64,000 bases of DNA, taken from the NCBI GenBank assembly GCA_963820955.1, contig CAWGCA010000047.1, positions 186,001 through 250,000 of the forward strand, given 5' to 3'. Positions 1 through 9,013 of this stretch are shown here, one piece after another. The notes beneath the pieces were generated by a model. That model was given only the letters and a program-made list of their open reading frames with translations, was not told the DNA's origin and ran no database searches. The first letter of the stretch is position 1; each line of letters opens with the position of its first letter. The position numbers and the translations under genes were made by a program. The stretch is from CAWGCA01 sp963820955 (GTDB taxonomy: Bacteria; Pseudomonadota; Gammaproteobacteria; Chromatiales; Chromatiaceae).

Positions 1-338
1 TAGGGCCGCCGGGGCCCGGACAGGCCGCAGGCGATGGTGCCCCCCAAAGTCGCGCCTTCGCCGAAATGCGGCGGCTCGAACGGCAGCATTTGCTGCTGGC
101 CCGCGAGTGCCGCCTTCACCTCCGCAAGGGGCGTTCCCGCCCGGGCGGTGAGCACCAGCTCCTTCGGCTCGTAGTTGACTATCCCCCTATGCCCGCCCAG
201 GGACAGAGGGCTGCCCGTGGGCTCCCTGCCGAAGAACATCTTGGTGCCTGCGCCGGTCAGATTCAGCGGAGTGTGGTCGGCAATCGCTGCTGTGACCGCC
301 CGTTGCAGCTTGGGGCTGATGTCGGTATCAGCCGTCAT
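1..338 (-). CDS. glcE: Glycolate oxidase subunit GlcE, partial (N-terminal part)
   Basis: The first 112 codons of an FAD-binding subunit of glycolate oxidase; the gene runs off the left edge. The translation begins MTADTDISPKLQRAV and carries a FAD-binding PCMH-type start (NLTGAGTKMFFG, then ELVLTARAGTPLAEVKAAL and FGEGATLGGTIACGLSGPRRP), which is the GlcE pattern. Its ATG overlaps the glcD stop codon by four bases (ATGA), so the two are translationally coupled. In the family, GlcE acts with GlcD and the iron-sulfur subunit GlcF to oxidise glycolate to glyoxylate at the membrane; glcF would be expected just beyond the edge. Confidence 0.88.
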   Translation of the reverse strand, partial: MTADTDISPKLQRAVTAAIADHTPLNLTGAGTKMFFGREPTGSPLSLGGHRGIVNYEPKELVLTARAGTPLAEVKAALAGQQQMLPFEPPHFGEGATLGGTIACGLSGPRRP

Positions 339-1837
339 GGGGCTGAGGGCTCACGCTCGCTTGGGGCGGTGAGCGTATCCTTCCCCAGACTGCGATACTC
401 GGAACAGTGCCTTGGCCGGGGTATGACCTTGCCTGGATTGAGCAGGCCGTCGGGATCAAAGGCCCGCTTGACGGCTCGAAACTGCTCCAGTTCGGCGGGA
501 CTGAACTGGACACACATCTGGTGCAGCTTCTCGTGTCCCACGCCGTGTTCTCCGGTAATGGTGCCACCTACCCGCACGCAGAGCTCCAGAATATCTGCCC
601 CCAGTTCTTCGGCGCGCGTCATTTCACCCGGGCGGTTGGCGTCATAGAGGATCAGTGGATGCAGGTTACCGTCACCCGCATGAAAGACGTTGGCCACCAG
701 CAGGTCGTAGTGCCGGGACAGCTCACTGATGCTGGTCAGTACCTCGGGCAGGCGCTTGCGGGGCACCGTGCCATCCATGCAATAGTAGTCAGGTGCCAGC
801 CGGCCTACCGCGGGGAACGCCGATTTGCGGCCTTGCCAGAAGGTCAGGCGCTCCTGTTCGTTGCGGGCGGTGCGGACCTCGGTGGCTCCGCACTCAAGCA
901 ACAGAGAGCGGATGCGCATGGCATGTTCGGAGACCTCTTCGTTACTGCCGTCCACCTCGCACAGCAGAATGGCGGCGGCATCGGTGGGGTAACCGGCGTG
1001 GACGAAGTCCTCAGCGGCCTGGATCGCCAGTCCGTCCATCATCTCCAGGCCGGCCGGAATGATCCCCGCGGCGATAATCTCGCCCACAGCCTCTGCCGCC
1101 TTGACTACGTCATCGAAGGCGGCCAGCATCACCTGGGCCCGTTCGGGCGTGGGTAGAAGCTTGATTCGCACCTCCACCACGATACCGAGCATGCCCTCGG
1201 AGCCCGTCATCAGGGCAACCAGGTCGTAACCCGCCGCATCCAGGGATTCGCCGCCGATGGTGATCAGCTCCCCGTCGGCCATGACCAGGGTGATCGCCAG
1301 GATATTGTGCACGGTAAGGCCGTATTTGAGGCAGTGCACCCCGCCGGAGTTTTCCGCCACATTGCCGCCGATAGTACAGGCGATCTGGGAGGATGGGTCT
1401 GGCGCGTAGTACAGCCCCTGGGCCTCTACTGCCTGGGAGATGGCCTGGTTGCGCACTCCGGGCTCCACCCGGGCCGTGCGGTTGAGCGGGTCGACTTCCA
1501 GGATTCGATTAAACTTGGCGAGACTGAGCAGCAAACCGTCTGCCAGCGGCAGTGCCCCGCCAGAGAGGCCGGTGGCGGCGCCCCGTGCGACCACCGGCAC
1601 CCCGCGCCGGTGGCAGATTCGCATTATCTGCTGCACCTGTTGCACAGTGTCAGGCAGCACGGCCACCAGGGGCATTTGCCGGTAGGCGGGCAGGCCATCG
1701 CATTCGTACGGGCGCAGGGCCTCGGCCTCGTGGATTATCGCCGCGGCGGGCAGGAGCTTTTCCAGTTCCGCGACCAGACCTGCCTTGTCCACCGGGGTGA
1801 TGCTTTGCTCCTGCTGCGGGGATGGTCGCTGGTTCAC
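335..1837 (-). CDS. glcD: Glycolate oxidase subunit GlcD (FAD-linked)
   Basis: 500 residues, the usual GlcD length. The N-terminal half is a PCMH-type FAD-binding domain (VPVVARGAATGLSGGALPL near residue 80). The C-terminal FAD-linked oxidase domain has HAGDGNLHP and TGEHGVGHEK. The family oxidises glycolate (or D-lactate) to the oxo acid and passes electrons to the membrane chain through GlcE and GlcF. The start is GTG, overlapping the stop of the upstream DUF336 gene by four bases (GTGA), and the stop overlaps glcE in the same way, so glcG-like, glcD and glcE form one coupled operon. D-lactate dehydrogenase is the main alternative; the three-gene context favours glycolate oxidase. Confidence 0.9.
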   Translation of the reverse strand: MNQRPSPQQEQSITPVDKAGLVAELEKLLPAAAIIHEAEALRPYECDGLPAYRQMPLVAVLPDTVQQVQQIMRICHRRGVPVVARGAATGLSGGALPLADGLLLSLAKFNRILEVDPLNRTARVEPGVRNQAISQAVEAQGLYYAPDPSSQIACTIGGNVAENSGGVHCLKYGLTVHNILAITLVMADGELITIGGESLDAAGYDLVALMTGSEGMLGIVVEVRIKLLPTPERAQVMLAAFDDVVKAAEAVGEIIAAGIIPAGLEMMDGLAIQAAEDFVHAGYPTDAAAILLCEVDGSNEEVSEHAMRIRSLLLECGATEVRTARNEQERLTFWQGRKSAFPAVGRLAPDYYCMDGTVPRKRLPEVLTSISELSRHYDLLVANVFHAGDGNLHPLILYDANRPGEMTRAEELGADILELCVRVGGTITGEHGVGHEKLHQMCVQFSPAELEQFRAVKRAFDPDGLLNPGKVIPRPRHCSEYRSLGKDTLTAPSEREPSAP

Positions 1838-2289
1838 GCGCTTCTCGTCTCAATTGATGGCAACGGAAAGCCCAGGGCCTCGATCCCGGACAGGGCGCAT
1901 GCTTCGTCCTGCTCTGACTGTGCCCCCGCGACGCCCACAGCGCCAAGGGTTTCCCCTGCCTCATTCCGGATCAACAGGCCACCGGGAAGCGGGATCACTT
2001 TGCCGTCCGACATAGTGTTGAGGGCGTTGATCAGGCCCTGCTGATGCAGCCCCTGTTCGAAGCGCTCCGCGATAACGCGGGAGTCGGTGCCGAGCGCAAG
2101 CGCCCCCCAGGCCTTGGCCTGGCAGATCTGTGCCCGTAGAAACGACTGGCCATCCTCCCGCTGCATCGCCTTGAGGTGTCCGCCGGCGTCGAGTACAGCA
2201 ACGCTGACCGGTGGCAAACCCATCGCTCGGGCCTTGGAAAGGGCCTTTGCGATCAATCGGTTGGCCTGCTCCAGCCTCAACTCGGACAT
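1834..2289 (-). CDS. glcG: GlcG/HbpS-like DUF336 protein
   Basis: 151 residues from the ATG at 2289, which has an AGAGG Shine-Dalgarno 7-8 bases upstream; a longer in-frame reading to 2445 has no such site. The sequence (VSVAVLDAGGHLKAMQREDG near residue 28, then SDGKVIPLPGGLLIR and LGAVGVAGAQSEQDEACA) is the GlcG/HbpS family, a small alpha/beta fold of uncertain biochemical role that is commonly encoded in glycolate oxidase operons. It is the first gene of the minus-strand operon and overlaps glcD by four bases. Gene order differs from Escherichia coli glcDEFG, where glcG comes last. Confidence 0.8.
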   Translation of the reverse strand: MSELRLEQANRLIAKALSKARAMGLPPVSVAVLDAGGHLKAMQREDGQSFLRAQICQAKAWGALALGTDSRVIAERFEQGLHQQGLINALNTMSDGKVIPLPGGLLIRNEAGETLGAVGVAGAQSEQDEACALSGIEALGFPLPSIETRSA

Positions 2290-2693
2290 GCGGGATCCTC
2301 TCTTGCTGTTGGGGGTTGCCATTCCGCCATTGTCTGCGTTGATGACACGAAAATCGCTGACAAGCCGTGGTAAACACAACCGAACATGCCATGATCCGGT
2401 ACCTGATTTCAATACCACGAGTAATAGTGGTTTCTGATTCCGCAACGATTGTACATTGTGAAACAGCGCTCTTTTGGCTATTGTATTGGCATATATAAAA
2501 AAATTTTATATTTCTGTTCCAACTTTGATCAGTCCCGCTTGCTCGGATAAATCGGTCCGCCGAAACTCGCAAATGGCTGGGTTGCCGATAGGGCTGGATC
2601 CAGAGATGCTGAGCTTGGCCCAGAGGTTGTGTTATAGCCCAGCGTTCCGGAGAAAAATAACAAACCCTTCAGGGTGGAGGAAAACAGAGTCTC
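2290..2693. other. Divergent intergenic region of the glc operon and hydroxyacid dehydrogenase
   Basis: About 400 bases between divergently transcribed genes, so it should hold both promoters. It is more AT-rich than its surroundings. Visible structures are an inverted repeat ACCAC-N8-GTGGT at 2414-2431 and a 7-base inverted repeat TATAAAA-AAA-TTTTATA at 2494-2510. I cannot assign a clear sigma-70 promoter to either gene. No gene is seen. Confidence 0.5.
2414..2431. promoter_or_regulatory. Candidate operator (inverted repeat) upstream of the glc operon
   Basis: ACCAC and GTGGT arms separated by 8 bases, 125 bases upstream of the glcG-like start. Symmetric sites of this size suit a dimeric regulator, and glycolate operons are often controlled by GntR-family proteins such as GlcC. 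No such regulator is encoded in the window and the repeat is short, so this is a weak candidate. Confidence 0.25.
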
Positions 2694-3659
2694 ATGAGCA
2701 GCACCCCCATTGTATTGGTCACCCGAAAGCTGCCCCAGGCAGTGGAGGCGCGTCTAAGCCGTGATTACCAACCCCGCCTCAACGCTGCGGACCAGGTTTA
2801 TACCAGCGATGAACTGGTCGAGCTTGCCCAGGGTGCCGATGCCATCATGCCCTGCCACACAGAGAAGCTGTCGGCCAGCGTAATAGCGGGACTGCCGGAC
2901 AGCATCCGAGCCATAACCAGTTTTTCCGTAGGATTTGATCATATCGATCTGGAGGCGGCTCGGGCCCGGGGCATCATCGTTACCAATACCCCTGAGGTGC
3001 TCAGTGATGCGACGGCGGAGATTGCGATGCTGCTGCTGCTGGGGGCCGCCCGGCGGGCCCATGAAGGTGAGCAGATGATACGGACTGACAACTGGTCGGA
3101 TTGGAGCGCTACCTACAAGCTGGGGGTCCAGGTTACCGGTAAACGCCTCGGCATTCTCGGTATGGGGCGGGTGGGGCAGATCATGGCTCGACGCGCCCGG
3201 GGCTTTGACATGGAGGTTCACTATTACAATCGTAAACGGCTGGATGCCGATGCGGAGGCCGGTGCCATCTACCACTCCTCGGTGGAGGCGCTGCTGCCGA
3301 ACTGCGACTTTCTTTCGATTCACTGCCCGGCAACGCCGGAGACACATCACCTGCTCAATGCCGAGCGCATCTCCCTGCTGCCCGAGAGCGCGGTGGTGGT
3401 CAACACCGCCCGCGGGGCGGTGGTCGATGATGACGCCCTGATCGAAGCGCTGCGCTCGGGGCGGCTGTTTGCCGCCGGACTTGACGTCTTCAACAACGAG
3501 CCAGATATCGATTCCCGTTACCGTGCGCTGGAGAATACTTTTCTGTTGCCGCACATTGGCAGTGCCTCACGCGAGACACGCGATGCCATGGGCTTTCGAG
3601 CCCTGGACAATCTCGATGCCATCTTTGCCGGACGAGAACCCCGTGACCGGCTGGTTTAA
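2694..3659 (+). CDS. D-2-hydroxyacid dehydrogenase (glyoxylate/hydroxypyruvate reductase-like)
   Basis: 321 residues with a GGTGGAGGA ribosome site ahead of the ATG. It has the full D-2-hydroxyacid dehydrogenase layout: catalytic domain, a Rossmann NAD(P) site LGILGMGRVGQIMARR (GxGxxG near residue 155), the active-site arginine in NTARGAVVDDDAL, the glutamate in FNNEPDID and the histidine in LLPHIGSAS. The family reduces glyoxylate or hydroxypyruvate to glycolate or glycerate, or acts in reverse. Its position opposite the glycolate oxidase operon and just before a TRAP transporter suggests a role in C2/C3 hydroxyacid use. The exact substrate cannot be read from sequence. Confidence 0.88.
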   Translation: MSSTPIVLVTRKLPQAVEARLSRDYQPRLNAADQVYTSDELVELAQGADAIMPCHTEKLSASVIAGLPDSIRAITSFSVGFDHIDLEAARARGIIVTNTPEVLSDATAEIAMLLLLGAARRAHEGEQMIRTDNWSDWSATYKLGVQVTGKRLGILGMGRVGQIMARRARGFDMEVHYYNRKRLDADAEAGAIYHSSVEALLPNCDFLSIHCPATPETHHLLNAERISLLPESAVVVNTARGAVVDDDALIEALRSGRLFAAGLDVFNNEPDIDSRYRALENTFLLPHIGSASRETRDAMGFRALDNLDAIFAGREPRDRLV

Positions 3660-3828
3660 TGCTATTTGTAACCAAGCTGCCTTGCACCCGAGAAGCCGGA
3701 AACAGGCCTCCCGGGGTGACAGATCGCACTGTCGGCTAATATTCCGAGTCGCTGCCATACAGGTTCAGATTCAGCCAGCGACATCACTAAAGAAGAAGTA
3801 GTACATGACCCCATTGGAGGAGACGAAG

Positions 3829-5001
3829 ATGAAAAAATTGCAACCAGACCATGATACCGGGGAGAGTCTTTCCATTGCGGAGGGCACAGCTACCTCAACC
3901 AGCCGGCGCAAGTTCCTGAAGGGGAGTGCCGCAGTGGCCGCAGGTTCTGTCGCCGCCGGGTTCCCGATGATCTCCACGGCAGCTAAACCGAGGGTGGTGA
4001 AGCTGCAAGGCGCCTGGGGCGGCGGTATCTTCAAGGAGTTTGCCGTTGACTATGTCAATCGTGTCAATGAGATGTCCGGTGCTTCACTCAAGGTTGACTA
4101 TCTGGACGTCGGGGCGGTGGTGAAGACCGCAGAGATTCAGACGGCGGTTCACCAGGGGGTGCTGGATGGCGGACACCTGGTGACTGCATACTGGTACAGC
4201 AAGCATCCGGTCGCCTCGCTGTTCGGCACCGGCCCTTGCTGGGGCTGGACCGCGAATCAGCTCTTGGGTTGGATCCAATATGGCGGTGGCAAGGAACTCT
4301 ACGAGGAGTTGATGCGCGACATCCTCAGACTCAATATCGTCGGCTTCTTCTCCGGACCCATGCCGGCCCAGCCACTTGGATGGTTCAATAAAGAGGTGAA
4401 GGGTGTCGCCGATATCAAGGGCCTGAAGTATCGCACCGTGGGCCTGGCGGCGAATGTGATGCAGGAGATGGGCATGTCGGTGGTTCAGCTTCCGGGCGGT
4501 GAGATCCAGCCGGCCATGGAACGCGGTTTGATCGATGCCGCGGAGTTCAACAATCCCACCTCCGACAAGGATTTCGGGATGCAGGACGTCGCCAAGAATT
4601 ACTACCTGGCGAGTTTCCACCAGTCCCAGGAGAGCTTCGAGATTATTTTCAATCGAAAGATGTTCGATTCTCTGGACCCGGCACAGCAGAAGATTTTGCA
4701 GTATGCCGCGGAGGCCGCCTCGGCCGATATGTCCTGGAAGGCCCAGCACCGTTACTCCAACGATTTGATCGCACTGCAGAAAGAGCATGGCGTCAAGGTC
4801 CACCGTACCTCGGACGAGATCATGGATGCCCAGCTCAAGGCCTGGGACGTGGTGCTCAAGCCGTTTGTCGACGATGACCCCTTCTTCGCCAAGGTGGTGG
4901 AATCCCAGAAGGCCTGGGCCAAGCGGGTGGGGGCCTATGAGATCACCAACAATCCTGACTATGCAGGTGCCTATAAGCACTATTTCGGTTCGACGGTATA
5001 A
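3829..5001 (+). CDS. TRAP transporter solute-binding protein DctP family, Tat-exported
   Basis: 390 residues from the ATG at 3829, chosen because GGAGG lies 8 bases upstream; an in-frame ATG at 3805 has no comparable site. Residues 25-31 read SRRKFLK, a twin-arginine export motif, followed by a hydrophobic stretch and a likely AxA cleavage region (STAAKP). The mature part is a DctP/TAXI-type periplasmic binding protein with motifs such as GDVGAVVKTAEIQTAV-like and GGEIQPAMERGLIDAAEF, as in TRAP systems for oxo- and carboxylic acids. It precedes dctQ and dctM genes in the same direction. Tat export means the protein would cross the membrane folded. Confidence 0.9.
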   Translation: MKKLQPDHDTGESLSIAEGTATSTSRRKFLKGSAAVAAGSVAAGFPMISTAAKPRVVKLQGAWGGGIFKEFAVDYVNRVNEMSGASLKVDYLDVGAVVKTAEIQTAVHQGVLDGGHLVTAYWYSKHPVASLFGTGPCWGWTANQLLGWIQYGGGKELYEELMRDILRLNIVGFFSGPMPAQPLGWFNKEVKGVADIKGLKYRTVGLAANVMQEMGMSVVQLPGGEIQPAMERGLIDAAEFNNPTSDKDFGMQDVAKNYYLASFHQSQESFEIIFNRKMFDSLDPAQQKILQYAAEAASADMSWKAQHRYSNDLIALQKEHGVKVHRTSDEIMDAQLKAWDVVLKPFVDDDPFFAKVVESQKAWAKRVGAYEITNNPDYAGAYKHYFGSTV

Positions 5002-5108
5002 TCCACCCGACCTGCCCCTGAGTTGCGTTTAAAGCGGAACCGGGCGGCGCTCCACGGCGCTGCCCGGCCTTCCGAAACCGATAGAGAGCCTCGGCTCCGG
5101 ATGCCGTT

Positions 5109-5768
5109 ATGAACCCCTTTCTTGTTTTCATCGATAGCCTCAGTACCTGGATGGGCAAGGCGTTTGGCTGGTGTATTCTGGTCCTCACCTTTGCCACCTG
5201 CTACGAGGTCTTTGTCCGCTACGCCCTGAACTCCCCCACCGCTTGGGCCTTTGACATGAGTGTTCAGATGTATGGGGCCCTGTTCATGATGGCCGGCGCC
5301 TACACCCTTGCCCGCAATGCCCATGTGCGGGGCGATGTGATCCATCGCCTGCTGCCGATTCGGGTACAGGCAGGCATAGATCTGACCCTCTATATCCTGT
5401 TTTTGTTGCCCGGTGTGTTTGCGCTCATCTGGTATGGCTATGAATTCGCCGCCGACTCCTGGCGTTACAAGGAGGTGAGCTGGAGCAGCCCGGCGAGGGT
5501 GCAGATTTATTTCTTCAAGACCCTGATACCGATCGCCGGCTTTCTTTTGCTGTTGCAGGGGATAGCGGAGGCGGTTCGCTGTGTGATCTGCCTGCGCACC
5601 GGAGAGTGGCCGGCGCGTCTGCACGATGTGGAAGAGACCGAGACCATGGCGGTACATCAAATGGAGGATGAGACAAAGCTCAGTGAGGAAGGGGTGGTGA
5701 TCCCCGGTGAGTTGAAAACGCGCACCGATCATGCCGGCGGTAAACCGGTTGGGGGAGAAGAGAAATGA
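5109..5768 (+). CDS. dctQ: TRAP transporter small permease DctQ
   Basis: 219 residues with four hydrophobic segments (about residues 17-37, 55-75, 90-115 and 135-158), as in DctQ subunits. The final 50 residues form a charged, probably cytoplasmic tail that is longer than usual. The gene ends in an ATGA overlap with dctM, so the two permease parts are co-translated. DctQ pairs with DctM to form the ion-coupled membrane component that takes substrate from the DctP protein encoded just upstream. Confidence 0.9.
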   Translation: MNPFLVFIDSLSTWMGKAFGWCILVLTFATCYEVFVRYALNSPTAWAFDMSVQMYGALFMMAGAYTLARNAHVRGDVIHRLLPIRVQAGIDLTLYILFLLPGVFALIWYGYEFAADSWRYKEVSWSSPARVQIYFFKTLIPIAGFLLLLQGIAEAVRCVICLRTGEWPARLHDVEETETMAVHQMEDETKLSEEGVVIPGELKTRTDHAGGKPVGGEEK

Positions 5769-7111
5769 CAGATCCCCAGATCGCCATCCTGATGCTTGGC
5801 CTGTTTATCGTCATCGTCCTGCTTGGCTTCCCGATCGCGTTTACCTTGATCGCTATGGGCCTGGGCTTTGGTTACTACGCCTATGCGACCCCGGATCAAC
5901 TGGAGAACATCTTGGATAACCGGATTTTCAATCTGTTTGTCCAGAACACCTTTTCGGTGATGTCCAATGACGTATTGGTGGCGGTGCCGCTTTTTCTGTT
6001 CATGGGCTATGTGGTGGAACGGGCCAATATCGTGGAGCGGCTGTTCTACAGTATTCAGATGGCGGCCCGGCACGTGCCCGGCTCCATGGCCGTGGCGGCA
6101 CTGATTACCTGTGCCGTGTTTGCAACGGCCACCGGCATCATCGGCGCCGTGGTCACTCTGATGGGTCTGTTGGCGCTGCCGGCCATGCTCAAGGCCGGCT
6201 ATGATCGAAGACTGGCGACTGGCGTGATCTGCGCCGGCGGGACCCTGGGCATTCTGATTCCGCCCAGCATCATGCTGATCGTCTATGCCGCCATCGCGCA
6301 GGTCTCGCCGGTGCGGTTATATGCCGCCGCGCTTTTCCCCGGCATCATGCTGGCCAGCATGTATATGGTGTATGTCATCACCCGGGCCACCCTCAATCCG
6401 AAACTTGCGCCCAAGCCGCCCGAAGAGACGGTGCCGCCGCTGGCCAAGATTGTGCTGCAACTGCTGACTTCCTTCGTGCCGCTGGCAGTGTTGATCCTGG
6501 GGGTGCTGGGCTCTATTCTGGCCGGCGTGGCGACCCCGGCCGAGGCCGCCGGCGTGGGCTCTTTCGGCGGATTGTTGCTGGCCGCCCTTTATCGCGCGTT
6601 GACCTGGCAACGGTTGAAGGAGGCGGTGTTTCTCACCGCGCGCACCTCCGCCATGGTCTGCTGGCTGTTCGTCGGTTCCTGGACCTTTGCCTCGGTGTTT
6701 TCCTATCTGGGTGGTCATGGACTGATCGAGGAGTGGGTGCTCGGCATGGAACTCGGTCCGGTCGGCTTCCTGATCCTGGCCCAGCTCATCATCTTTCTGC
6801 TGGGCTGGCCCCTGGAGTGGAGTGAGATCATCATTATCTTCGTGCCGATCTTCCTGCCCATGCTGGGGACCTTCGACGTCGATCCGCTGTTTTTCGGGGT
6901 GTTGGTGGCGCTCAACCTGCAGACCTCGTTTCTGACGCCGCCGATGGCGATGGCTGCCTACTATTTGAAGGGAATTGCGCCACCTTATGTGCAGTTGATG
7001 GACATTTTCCGCGGCATCATGCCTTATCTGGGCATAGTGCTGCTGGCGATGGTGCTGATGTATCTGTTTCCCGAGATTGCCCTCTGGCTCCCGGGGTATC
7101 TCTTTGGCTAG
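5765..7111 (+). CDS. dctM: TRAP transporter large permease DctM
   Basis: 448 residues, almost entirely hydrophobic, with about twelve membrane segments and typical DctM sequences such as FATATGIIGAVVTLMGLLALPAML and LGILIPPSIMLIVYA. In the family this subunit forms the sodium-coupled transport path. It overlaps dctQ by four bases. With the DctP protein it completes a tripartite uptake system. The substrate is likely a small carboxylic or hydroxy acid, given the neighbouring glycolate and hydroxyacid enzymes, but this is inferred from context. Confidence 0.92.
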   Translation: MTDPQIAILMLGLFIVIVLLGFPIAFTLIAMGLGFGYYAYATPDQLENILDNRIFNLFVQNTFSVMSNDVLVAVPLFLFMGYVVERANIVERLFYSIQMAARHVPGSMAVAALITCAVFATATGIIGAVVTLMGLLALPAMLKAGYDRRLATGVICAGGTLGILIPPSIMLIVYAAIAQVSPVRLYAAALFPGIMLASMYMVYVITRATLNPKLAPKPPEETVPPLAKIVLQLLTSFVPLAVLILGVLGSILAGVATPAEAAGVGSFGGLLLAALYRALTWQRLKEAVFLTARTSAMVCWLFVGSWTFASVFSYLGGHGLIEEWVLGMELGPVGFLILAQLIIFLLGWPLEWSEIIIIFVPIFLPMLGTFDVDPLFFGVLVALNLQTSFLTPPMAMAAYYLKGIAPPYVQLMDIFRGIMPYLGIVLLAMVLMYLFPEIALWLPGYLFG

Positions 7112-7172
7112 TGGCGGAAGGGAGACTGTCGGGATGCCCTTCGGGATACACATAGACGGGATGAGATGACAG

Positions 7173-8501
7173 ATGAAGTTGTATGAGATCAGCGCGACTG
7201 AAGCGGCCGCGGCGATTCGTGCAGGGGAGGCGACCGCCGAGGACTTGGTACGGGACTGCCTGGAGCGCATCGAGGAGTTGGAAGAGACCCTGGGTGTCTG
7301 GACCTATCTCGATCCCGAGCATGCACTGGCGCAGGCCCGTTCGGCGGATCAGGAGCGCAGGAGCGGACGGCTGACGCCCCCGCTGCACGGAGTGCCGGTC
7401 GGGATCAAGGACATCTTTGATACCGGTGATATGCCGACCGAGGACGGTACTCGGTTGCACGCCGGACGCACCCCCGCTTACGACGCTACCGCGGTATCGC
7501 TTCTGCGCCAAGCGGGGGCGCTTATCATGGGGAAGACGGTCACCACTGAGCTGGCGACCTACACTCCCGGAAAAACGCGAAATCCCCACGACCCGCATCG
7601 TACCCCGGGGGGCTCCTCCAGCGGTTCCGCCGCGGCGGTTGCGGCGCAGATGATCCCGCTTGCCCTGGGTACCCAGACCAACGGCTCGATCATCCGGCCG
7701 GCATCCTACTGCGGGGTGTTCGGCTACAAGCCTAGCCATGGGCTGATCTCCCGCTATCGGGTGTTGAAACAGTCACAACTCCTCGATCAAGTCGGGGTTT
7801 TCGGGCGGACGCTGGAAGATGTGGCGCTCGCCGCAGAAACCATGATGCGGTTTGATGACCGGGATCCTTCAATGCGGCGTCGATCCTGCGCTGGTCTGTA
7901 CCAGACAGCCCGATCGGAACCACCCGTGACACCGCGTCTGGCGATGGTCAGGACCCCGCTGTGGGGGCGGGCGGACGAGGATGTCCAAGGTGGTTTTTCC
8001 GAACTAAGTAAACTACTGGGTAGCAGGGTGGAACTGGTGGAGATTCCGGCGTCTCTGGAGTCGGTGTGGGATTGGCATCGCACTATCATGGAAGCGGACC
8101 TGGCGGGGAGCTTCGCCCGGGAATACCAGCAGTCGAAGGATAAGCTGAGTCCGGCTCTACGCGACATGATCGCACGAGGGCAGGCCTACTCCGCGGTGGA
8201 CTACAATCACGCTGCGGCCCAGATACCGGCGGTAAATGCGCTGCTGGATGAGATATTCGAAGAGTATGACGCTATCCTTACCCCTGCGGCGACAGGTGAG
8301 GCCCCGGTCGGTCTTGAATCGACGGGCGATCCGGTGTTCTGCACCCTCTGGACCTTCTGCGGAATGCCTGCGATTTCCCTGCCGATACTGCAGGGTTCCA
8401 ACGGCATGCCTATCGGAGCCCAGCTGGTAGCGCCTAAAGGGGATGATGCGCGGTTGTTGCGCACCGCCCGTTGGCTTGCCGCCGCGGTAGATAGCGGATA
8501 A
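7173..8501 (+). CDS. Amidase signature family hydrolase
   Basis: 442 residues. The amidase signature triad is visible: lysine in GVPVGIKDIFDT (residue 79), the cis-serine in the TPGGSSSGSAAAVAA block (about 148) and the nucleophilic serine in GTQTNGSIIRPAS (172). The family hydrolyses carboxamides or acts in GatA. It is unlikely to be GatA, since no gatB or gatC is near and it sits 61 bases after a TRAP permease gene. It probably releases an acid from an amide related to the transported substrate (inference). The ribosome site is weak. Confidence 0.85.
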   Translation: MKLYEISATEAAAAIRAGEATAEDLVRDCLERIEELEETLGVWTYLDPEHALAQARSADQERRSGRLTPPLHGVPVGIKDIFDTGDMPTEDGTRLHAGRTPAYDATAVSLLRQAGALIMGKTVTTELATYTPGKTRNPHDPHRTPGGSSSGSAAAVAAQMIPLALGTQTNGSIIRPASYCGVFGYKPSHGLISRYRVLKQSQLLDQVGVFGRTLEDVALAAETMMRFDDRDPSMRRRSCAGLYQTARSEPPVTPRLAMVRTPLWGRADEDVQGGFSELSKLLGSRVELVEIPASLESVWDWHRTIMEADLAGSFAREYQQSKDKLSPALRDMIARGQAYSAVDYNHAAAQIPAVNALLDEIFEEYDAILTPAATGEAPVGLESTGDPVFCTLWTFCGMPAISLPILQGSNGMPIGAQLVAPKGDDARLLRTARWLAAAVDSG

Positions 8502-8593
8502 GGGGCGGCGACAGTGCTGAACATTAAGGGTAATGCTCACGTGCCCGGAAAAAACACCGGTAACAGTGGGCGATGCCGCGAGTTTATGACAAA

Positions 8594-8744
8594 GGGCGCC
8601 TCGAAAAATTTGAGGTGCCCGTATGGTGCAGGGATGCACCACTATTTTCGTGCGCGTAAGCGCATGAAAATGAAGGCGATCGAAAATCGCGCGTTTCGAT
8701 CGCCGTATCGAAAAATCCCATGGAAGGGATTTTTCGAAGTACCC
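8594..8744 (+). repeat. 151-bp multi-hairpin repeat element, copy A
   Basis: A non-coding element also present at 11972-12122 with about eight substitutions and no gaps. It folds as four consecutive stem-loops: a first stem of 12 bases opening GGGCGCCTCGAA, a second around GTGCGCGTAAGCGC, a third with arms GGCGATCGAAA/TTTCGATCGCC, and a fourth with arms TCGAAAAATCCC/GGGATTTTTCGA. The outermost 16-17 bases form imperfect terminal inverted repeats (GGGCGCCTCGAAAAAT versus GGGTACTTCGAAAAAT on the other strand). The element is flanked by ACAAA on both sides (8589-8593 and 8745-8749), like a transposition target duplication. It looks like a MITE. Confidence 0.8.
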
Positions 8745-8779
8745 ACAAAGTTGATTGAGACAGGAGAGGTGAAGGCGCA

Positions 8780-8968
8780 ATGATCAATCTTATCTGCGGT
8801 ACACTGGCGGTGATCGTGGTCTCGCTTTTTGTTGGTGGGTTGGCTATCTCAATTTGGGACAACACCGGTTCTATCGCATTTCCCATCATTGCGGTCGCCG
8901 TGTTGATCATGGCCTTCACCGATTTCGTACAGTCCCTGCTGTCGGAGCGCCGAAAGAACAGACGCTGA
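8780..8968 (+). CDS. Small membrane protein, unknown function
   Basis: 62 residues with two hydrophobic segments (about residues 3-22 and 31-51) and a basic tail ending SERRKNRR. A purine-rich AGGAGAGGTGAAGG stretch precedes the ATG. The gene starts 36 bases after repeat copy A. I recognise no family. The clean hydrophobic pattern and ribosome site support a real small gene, but there is no other evidence. Confidence 0.5.
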   Translation: MINLICGTLAVIVVSLFVGGLAISIWDNTGSIAFPIIAVAVLIMAFTDFVQSLLSERRKNRR

Positions 8969-9013
8969 TGGGATAGCGCCTGTGCTCGGCAGGAACCCGG
9001 CGAGATCGCTTGT

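Noticed and set aside
328..1964. Long open frames opposite glcD and the DUF336 gene
   Set aside because: High-GC genes produce long shadow frames in other phases; these have no recognisable domains and no ribosome sites.
2754..7739. Long minus-strand frames opposite the hydroxyacid dehydrogenase, TRAP and amidase genes
   Set aside because: They overlap well-supported genes fully and have histidine/glutamine-rich composition typical of antisense readings.
8514..8783. Open frames across repeat copy A (both strands), and similarly at 12012-12208 across copy B
   Set aside because: They differ in sequence only as the repeat differs, have no ribosome sites, and exist because the hairpin sequences lack stop codons.
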